DNA of 10,662 nucleotides from Candidatus Acidiferrales bacterium (GTDB lineage Bacteria; Acidobacteriota; Terriglobia; Acidiferrales; UBA7541): assembly GCA_955651735.1 (NCBI GenBank), contig CATPAM010000448.1:1-10662 (forward strand). Reading direction: 5' to 3'. Both the position numbers and the translations under genes were made by a program. Of this stretch, positions 5,804 through 10,662 are shown one piece after another. The notes beneath the pieces were generated by a model. It had not been told where the DNA came from, did no database searches, and worked only from the letters and a program-made list of their open reading frames with translations. The number at the start of each line of letters is the position of its first letter. The stretch's first letter is position 1.

Positions 5804-7350
5804 TGGCAACGAAAAACGGCGACGTACAGACAGCTTGGAAGTATCACGAGGGGACGAAGCATTCGTACTGGAGTGTTCGGAGCAGCTCTCACTTTTTGGA
5901 CTGGGCGAATCGGCCGCTGCCTTTCAAGATTTATCCGACGATTGAGACGATTGCGTTGCCGCGGGACGTACCGCAAACGGGAGTGGCTGCGCTGGCGGCG
6001 ATTTCAGCGGACGTGCGTGCGGCGAGTGGCGATTCCGCCCCTAAACTTCAGGACTTGGCGCGCATCCTCTTTTTCTCGGCAGGAATTACCAAGCAGCGCA
6101 ACTATCCGGGCGGAGAAATTTACTTTCGCGCTGCTGCGTGCACCGGAGCTCTCTACGAGATCGAGCTGTACGTGGTGACTGGCGAGCTCGAAGGACTGAA
6201 TGCCGGGGTGTATCACTTTAATCCGGCGGACATGTCGCTGGGGCTGCTGCGCAAGGGTGATTTTAGCGGGAATTTGGCGCAGGCGACGGCGCTGGAGCCA
6301 GCGGTGGCTCGCGCGCCTGCGACGATTGTCTGCACCGGAACGTATTGGCGAAACGCGTGGAAGTACGCGGCGCGCACGTATCGCCATTTTGGTTGGGATG
6401 GCGGCACGTTGTTGGCGAATATGCTGGCGGTTGCCGCGGCTTCTGGGCTGCCAGCGGAGATTGTGCTGGGATTTGTGGACGCGGAAGTGAACCGGCTGCT
6501 TGATCTCGATACGCAGCGTGAGGTTGCGTTGGGCCTGGTGCCGATTGGGCACGCGTCGCAAGGCTCGCTGCCAGCACCGAGAGAGGCGCCGGCGCTCGGC
6601 CTGGAGACGATCCCGATTTCGAAACGCGAGATGGAATTTCCCGCCATGCTGGAGATGCACGACGCTTCTTCGCTTGCATCCGAAGAGGAGGCTGGGGAGT
6701 GGCGCGGGAAGCGGCCGGTCTTCCCGCCTTGCGTTTCGCCAGGCGAGGAAGTTCGCCTGCAGCCACTCTCGGAAGGAGAACAACCTGGCGACACGATCGA
6801 GGAAGTAATCCTGCGCCGGGGATCGACGCGAACGTTTGATGCGGCGGCGTCGATCACGCTGGCGCAACTTTCGACGATTCTCGACCGCGCGACGCGAGGG
6901 CTTCCGGCTGACTTTCTTGAGCCCGGCGCACAGCTCAACGACGTTTACCTGATCGTGCATGCGGTGCAAGGGCTTGCGCCGGGCGCTTACTTGTTCCGTC
7001 GTGAGGGGAAGGTGCTGGAGCTGTTGAGGCCCGGGAAGTTCCGCGCGGAGGCTGGGCGCCTTGGACTGGAGCAGCAGTTGCCGGCGGACGCCTGCGTGGA
7101 CGTCTTTTTTCTGTCCGATTTGAAGCCAATCCTAGATGGATACGGGAACCGCGGCTATCGGGCGGTGCAACTGGAGGCCGGGGCGATGGGGGGCAAGATG
7201 TATTTGGCTGCGTACGCCCAGCACCTAGGTGCTAGCGGGCTGACTTTTTTCGACGACGAAGTGGTTCAATTCTTTTCGCCGCGCGCAGAAGGCCAGAGTG
7301 CAATTTTTTTGCTAGCGATTGGCAAGGCGCTGAAACGCAAAGCACGATAA
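5803..7350 (+). CDS. SagB/ThcOx-type dehydrogenase with two nitroreductase domains
   Basis: 515 residues, no signal peptide. SagB/ThcOx proteins are FMN-dependent oxidases of the nitroreductase fold; in azole-peptide pathways they oxidise azolines to azoles. Domain 1 (about 5-250) has the family features YHEGTKHSYWS (14-24), a 'SAGIT' segment (92-96) with RAAACTGALYEIELYVV (109-125), GLNAGVYHF (131-139), then WKYAARTYRH (186-195) followed by a Gly-Gly and helix (199-216), ending LGLVPIGH (243-250). A variable, acidic linker (255-325) leads to domain 2 (about 330-510). This starts with ILRRGSTRTFD (336-346), the usual FMN-phosphate motif that domain 1 lacks, and contains a Tyr-Arg-x-hydrophobic-Gln segment (452-456) and FFDDEVVQFF (482-491). 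No YcaO cyclodehydratase, E1-like partner or precursor peptide is in the window, so it is a stand-alone member with unknown substrate. Start is GTG 5803. Confidence 0.86.
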   Translation: MATKNGDVQTAWKYHEGTKHSYWSVRSSSHFLDWANRPLPFKIYPTIETIALPRDVPQTGVAALAAISADVRAASGDSAPKLQDLARILFFSAGITKQRNYPGGEIYFRAAACTGALYEIELYVVTGELEGLNAGVYHFNPADMSLGLLRKGDFSGNLAQATALEPAVARAPATIVCTGTYWRNAWKYAARTYRHFGWDGGTLLANMLAVAAASGLPAEIVLGFVDAEVNRLLDLDTQREVALGLVPIGHASQGSLPAPREAPALGLETIPISKREMEFPAMLEMHDASSLASEEEAGEWRGKRPVFPPCVSPGEEVRLQPLSEGEQPGDTIEEVILRRGSTRTFDAAASITLAQLSTILDRATRGLPADFLEPGAQLNDVYLIVHAVQGLAPGAYLFRREGKVLELLRPGKFRAEAGRLGLEQQLPADACVDVFFLSDLKPILDGYGNRGYRAVQLEAGAMGGKMYLAAYAQHLGASGLTFFDDEVVQFFSPRAEGQSAIFLLAIGKALKRKAR

Positions 7351-7440
7351 GAGAAAGTCCTCAGGCCCAAAAGACGGGCGAGCTAACGGGCTTTGCGGGC
7401 GCGGTTCCGTGATAATGCCGCATGTTTTGCATGAGCATCC

Positions 7441-7800
7441 CTAGGCGAGCTGCTGCCAGAAGGTGGCGTCGCGCGCGGCAAGGGCGTCTTTGCGAGCGTC
7501 CCAGCGAAGGAAATGTGGGGTCTTGGTGTGAAGGCGATGGTGTTCGCGGGTGGCCCAGACTTCGTGGAGCAGGAAGGCGCCGGGGATGTCGAGGGCGCGG
7601 TGCAGGTCGTAGGTAAGGCAGCCGTCTTCGCGGCGCGTGGGGGCGATGAGCGCGCGGAGTTCGGCTTCGAGGAGGCCTTCCTGGCCTTCCTTGGCGCGGA
7701 GAATGACGACGAGGGTTACGGCGTCTTTGGGGAGCTTGGCGGTCGCGCCGGGCCGCGCCTTGCGTCTCGTTGCGGGCTTCTTTGCTTTGCGCTTCGCCAT
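7441..7800 (-). CDS. ABM-domain protein (YgiN-like putative monooxygenase) with basic N-terminal extension
   Basis: 119 residues from the ATG at 7800. Residues 1-25 are strongly basic (Lys/Arg/Ala/Pro). The ABM ferredoxin-like domain fills 26-119: VTLVVILRAKEG (28-39), an amphipathic helix LLEAELRALIAPTRRE (43-58), then GCLTYDLHRALD (60-71) and FLLHEVWATREHHRLH (76-91), with TPHF (94-97) before the last helix. ABM proteins are small dimers; some oxidise quinols or antibiotic intermediates without cofactor, others degrade heme, and many are uncharacterised. The basic tail is not usual for this family. The frame stays open to a TTG at 7860, but that extension looks like promoter DNA: TACAAT lies 10 bases before the ATG. 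It sits 131 bases after the M14 gene and convergent with the nitroreductase. Confidence 0.82.
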   Translation of the reverse strand: MAKRKAKKPATRRKARPGATAKLPKDAVTLVVILRAKEGQEGLLEAELRALIAPTRREDGCLTYDLHRALDIPGAFLLHEVWATREHHRLHTKTPHFLRWDARKDALAARDATFWQQLA

Positions 7801-7810
7801 GGTGGCGGGG

Positions 7811-7816
7811 ATTGTA
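7811..7816 (-). promoter_or_regulatory. Candidate -10 box for the ABM gene (nearly leaderless)
   Basis: On the minus strand TACAAT (5 of 6 to consensus) lies 10 bases before the ATG at 7800, predicting a leader of only about 3-4 bases. No ribosome binding site is seen close to the ATG; the only GGAG is 16 bases upstream and would not be transcribed. The -35 region is weak. Confidence 0.4.
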
Positions 7817-7877
7817 CTCCACTGGGGCGAAAAGAAAAGGCCGGTCGAACTGGGCGGCAAGACTGCCCGGCGTCAAA

Positions 7878-7895
7878 GCGGTGGCGAGCCACCGC
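7878..7895. repeat. Perfect short-loop palindrome, candidate dispersed repeat
   Basis: GCGGTGGC and GCCACCGC form a perfect 8-bp stem around GA, 37 bases after the M14 stop and before the ABM gene promoter. It has the same geometry as 395-412 and 1706-1726. It could end the M14 transcript, but no T-run follows on the minus strand. Confidence 0.5.
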
Positions 7896-7931
7896 ACTCC
7901 AAAACGCGAGATCTAGCCGGGCCGGGGCGCA

Positions 7932-10662
7932 CTACTTTTCGGCGAGCTTGCGCCCGGCGTCGAGGCTGTCGAAGTTGAGGATCGTGTTCAGAACCAGGGA
8001 GTAGGTGCCGCGTGTTTCGCCGCGGTAGACGGGGTTGATGGAGAAAAGAATGACGTGGCCGCGCCTGGTGGGGACGTCGAGGACGGCGGGATGCTGAGCG
8101 ATTTCGTCACCGCCTTCGACTAGGCCGGAGACGAGCAGATCTTTGTTGTCGGCGTAACGCAGGATGACGCGGGCCCGATTAGCCGCCGGGATGACGCGAA
8201 TTCCGTTGCGCTTTTGCTCGTCGCTCACCGGAGGATATTCCCAAAGCTCCGCGGTGGGCTCTTCGGGAGCCTCGGTTCCGGGTCGGCCCACGGTGAAGTC
8301 GGGATCGTCGGCGGTGCCACGGCCGGTGGGGCGGGACGTACTGTGGCCGCCGAGTCGACGGAAGCCGCGGCCGCCCGCGATGCTGCTGAGAGAAAGAATG
8401 GGGCCGTTGTCGCAGTAGGCGGAGAGTTTTTCGTCGTAGCCGTAGGCGATGGGGCTTGCGGCGTCGACAAGGCGAGTACCTACGACCGAGCCAACGATAT
8501 TCATTTTCTGCGAGGTGCCGACGGTGACGCTGTCCGCCAAGCCGATGGCAAGAGCGAAGCGCGAGGTGTCCGTGGCGGTGAGCAGCACGCCGCCTTTGGC
8601 CACGAAGGATTGCAGATGCGCGACACCTTCCCAGCCGAGGCCGGGGCGCATGTCGTCGGTGGAATCATTTTTGCCGACGAGGTTGGGCGTCTCCGGCGTG
8701 TTTTTCCAGGGCAGAGGATTGCCCCAGGCTGTGGCGGTGCCGTTGATGATTGCCGTGGATGAAGAGTTGAAACCGACGGGCGGAAAAAGGATTACGTCGT
8801 AGTTGGCGTTGAGGTCCTCGTGCTTGGCGATGGTTTGCGTGCTGATGTAGTCGTAAGGGATTTTGAGGTTGTCGAGCGCGAGACGCCACCAGCCTTCGGT
8901 CTGCGTGCTGAGCCAGGTGTGCACGAAGGCCACGCGAGCGGCGCGTACGGGATGCGTTTTCACGCCGGGTGCTGCGCTCAGAGCGACGGCGTGCAGGCCT
9001 GTCTCATGGGTGGCGCGGTCGAAATCCACGCGTGCGACGCCGCGGACGATGAGCGAACCGCGATTGAATTTTTTCCCGCTGGATTCGAACGGTTCTTCGG
9101 CAGCTTCCATGGAAGCGTCGCGCAACTTGTAGCGAAGCGTGGCGAGCGTCGGCTCGGCATTGTTGTTGATGGCGAAAACGGTGCCTTCGCCTTGCACCCC
9201 ACCCGCGGGCTTCACTTCGTTGACGCGCTCCGTGGCGGACTCGAACACCTTAGGGTCGGTCACGCGAAAGACTTTGACGTTGAAGAGTTCACCGAAGGTC
9301 CAGCCGGTGTCGTCGTAGGGAGTTTTTTGCGGATCGTCGGGGCTCCAATATTGATGGTCGAGCAGAGCATCGGCGATGCGAGAGTAGGGCTGGTCCATGC
9401 GGATGATGAAGCTGCCAGCGTGAAATTCGCGCGAGGCGGGCTCGGCGTCTTTCTCTTTTTCCTTAGCCTCTTTGGCGTCTTCCTTCTTGGAAGATTTTTT
9501 GGACTTTTTCGCAGGCAAAGCCACGGTGAAGGAAGATGTTGCGCGAGAGATTTCTACGTGCTGTTTTTGCAGGACCTGCAGCAATTCGGTCTGCAGCTCG
9601 AGGCGTGGATCGTCGGCCGGCAAAACATAAGCCGCGGGGCCTTCCTCGGTGGGCTTGCTGATGGAGCGTTTTGACTTCAGGTAGAAGTTTTTCAGGAAGA
9701 GGCGCTTGTTTTCGCTGAAGAAATGCAGCGAGGTGAGCAGGCCGGTCTGCTCGTAGTTATTGTTGTCGCGCTGGGACCACAGCGTTTTTGGGAACGGCGG
9801 GTTTTGGCGCCACCAGGTGCGCGAATAATCCACAGGATCGAGCGTGCGCTCTTCGGTATCGGCGCCGCCGTTGCCGAAAGTTTCATACAGACGGCTGATG
9901 CCGTTGTGCATGGCGGCGATGAACATCAGGTAGCCGGGGGACCAGGTGTCGAACACGCCGTGCGTGAAGACGCCGGGCATGCCGAACTTGGTCATGTCGG
10001 CGACGTTGCGCCAGCCGATCATTTCCCATTCGTCGGTGAGGATGGGATCAACCCAGGCGTTGAAGGGGCCATCGCCGGCGGTGTTGTCGTAGAGGTAGGG
10101 GACGGATTCGTGGAGATCGTGAAGGACTTGGGCTTTCCAGCCGACGTAGGTGTTGAGGACATTTTCGGTGAGCTTGAGGGTGACACCCAGGGCATCGCGA
10201 TTGTTGTCGTGGGCGACATACTTGCCCCAATAAATGAGCGGCGGGTAGAAATCCTTGGGATGCGCGAGATGCCAGCGGTAGAGATCGACCATGCGGTCGC
10301 GGCCGTCGACTTCTACGACCGGAGTAATAAGGGTGATGACACCGTCGCGGATTTCGCGGATGTAGGGGCTGTCGTCGACCGCGAGGCGGTAGGCGAGCTC
10401 CATGAGCGCGGTGGGCGCGCCGGTTTCGGGAGAGTGGATGGTGCCGGTGATGTAATAGACCGGCGTGGATTGCGCGACCAAGCGGTCAGCTTCGGCGTCG
10501 TCGAGCTTGATGGCGCGGGGATCGGCGAGCTTAGCGAGGCGCGCGCGATTTTCGTCAAGGTGCTTAAGATTTTCTTCGGAGGAGACGGCGACGGCGATCA
10601 TCTCGCGGCCTTCTTCCGTGCTTCCGATGGAGAACACTTTGACGCGCGGAGTGGCCTTCTCG
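7932..10662 (-). CDS. M14-type zinc carboxypeptidase-like protein with C-terminal GATase-like domain, partial at the N-terminus
   Basis: About 909 residues are visible; the start lies beyond 10662. M14 enzymes are zinc metallopeptidases, usually exported. The catalytic part spans about 10637-9780: an 'S-IGSTEEGREM' opening, the HxxE zinc motif HSPE (10436-10425), the substrate-binding Asn-Arg in DNNRD (about 10208-10194), and the third ligand in DLHES (His at 10112-10110). Glu in YETFGN (about 9884) may be the catalytic glutamate. A Lys/Glu-rich low-complexity segment (9515-9441) follows, then a beta-rich region. From about 8940 there is a Rossmann-like part (VAFVHTW, a YDVILFPP strand, FVAKGGVLL, final RRGHVILFSINP), similar to the class I glutamine-amidotransferase-like domain joined to some large M14 proteins. 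No catalytic Cys triad is apparent there. It ends with TAG. The expected signal peptide is off-window. Confidence 0.84.
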   Translation of the reverse strand, partial: EKATPRVKVFSIGSTEEGREMIAVAVSSEENLKHLDENRARLAKLADPRAIKLDDAEADRLVAQSTPVYYITGTIHSPETGAPTALMELAYRLAVDDSPYIREIRDGVITLITPVVEVDGRDRMVDLYRWHLAHPKDFYPPLIYWGKYVAHDNNRDALGVTLKLTENVLNTYVGWKAQVLHDLHESVPYLYDNTAGDGPFNAWVDPILTDEWEMIGWRNVADMTKFGMPGVFTHGVFDTWSPGYLMFIAAMHNGISRLYETFGNGGADTEERTLDPVDYSRTWWRQNPPFPKTLWSQRDNNNYEQTGLLTSLHFFSENKRLFLKNFYLKSKRSISKPTEEGPAAYVLPADDPRLELQTELLQVLQKQHVEISRATSSFTVALPAKKSKKSSKKEDAKEAKEKEKDAEPASREFHAGSFIIRMDQPYSRIADALLDHQYWSPDDPQKTPYDDTGWTFGELFNVKVFRVTDPKVFESATERVNEVKPAGGVQGEGTVFAINNNAEPTLATLRYKLRDASMEAAEEPFESSGKKFNRGSLIVRGVARVDFDRATHETGLHAVALSAAPGVKTHPVRAARVAFVHTWLSTQTEGWWRLALDNLKIPYDYISTQTIAKHEDLNANYDVILFPPVGFNSSSTAIINGTATAWGNPLPWKNTPETPNLVGKNDSTDDMRPGLGWEGVAHLQSFVAKGGVLLTATDTSRFALAIGLADSVTVGTSQKMNIVGSVVGTRLVDAASPIAYGYDEKLSAYCDNGPILSLSSIAGGRGFRRLGGHSTSRPTGRGTADDPDFTVGRPGTEAPEEPTAELWEYPPVSDEQKRNGIRVIPAANRARVILRYADNKDLLVSGLVEGGDEIAQHPAVLDVPTRRGHVILFSINPVYRGETRGTYSLVLNTILNFDSLDAGRKLAEK

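Noticed and set aside
6004..6969. A long minus-strand, arginine-rich open frame inside the nitroreductase gene.
   Set aside because: It is the shadow of a GC-rich coding region; the plus frame matches the SagB/ThcOx family throughout.
5803..7800. The nitroreductase with the VOC and ABM genes as a TOMM-like or ribosomally made peptide cluster.
   Set aside because: No YcaO, precursor peptide, transporter or other maturation gene is present, and the three genes are on alternating strands.
8820..9674. A plus-strand open frame of 284 codons opposite the M14 gene.
   Set aside because: It has no recognisable domain; the minus frame is continuous and domain-rich across the same bases.

Overview
The window most likely comes from a soil-type member of the Acidobacteriota (Terriglobia-like). 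The DNA is GC-rich. It carries an exported VWFA-related protein with the C-terminal signature typical of acidobacterial paralogues, a large M14-type exported metallopeptidase, and short palindromic intergenic repeats of a kind I associate with these genomes. The assignment rests on protein style, since no rRNA or other taxonomic marker is present. No tRNA, rRNA, CRISPR array, insertion sequence or integrase was found.

Layout. At 52-378 (+) lies a small zinc-ribbon protein. At 510-936 and 1168-1518 (both -) lie two tandem paralogues: small exported proteins sharing a 40-residue Cys-X38-Cys, His-rich helical core and ending in very charged Arg/Asp tails. At 1731-2600 (-) is a LOG/TIGR00730-type Rossmann protein with a good sigma-70-like promoter. 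It is divergent from 2710-3858 (+), the exported VWFA-related protein. A gene-poor stretch (3859-4529) holds what looks like the decayed C-terminal end of a serine hydrolase on the minus strand. At 4530-5201 (+) is an exported DUF1349 lectin-fold protein, convergent with a VOC/glyoxalase-fold protein at 5307-5687 (-). At 5803-7350 (+) is a tandem-domain SagB/ThcOx-type nitroreductase, convergent with an ABM-domain (YgiN-like) protein at 7441-7800 (-). From 7932 to the window edge (-) runs an M14 carboxypeptidase-like protein with a C-terminal glutamine-amidotransferase-like domain; its N-terminus lies outside the window.

How the genes relate. Most are single-gene units with their own signals, and strand changes are frequent, so I see no multi-gene operon for one pathway. 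The common theme is cell-envelope or secreted function: at least four proteins have clear signal peptides. The rest are small redox or enzyme-fold proteins. The most unusual items are the tandem Cys/His/RD-tail exported paralogues, the double nitroreductase with no azole-peptide biosynthesis neighbours, and two genes that may be read from leaderless or nearly leaderless transcripts. I found no clear new multi-gene defence or biosynthetic system.
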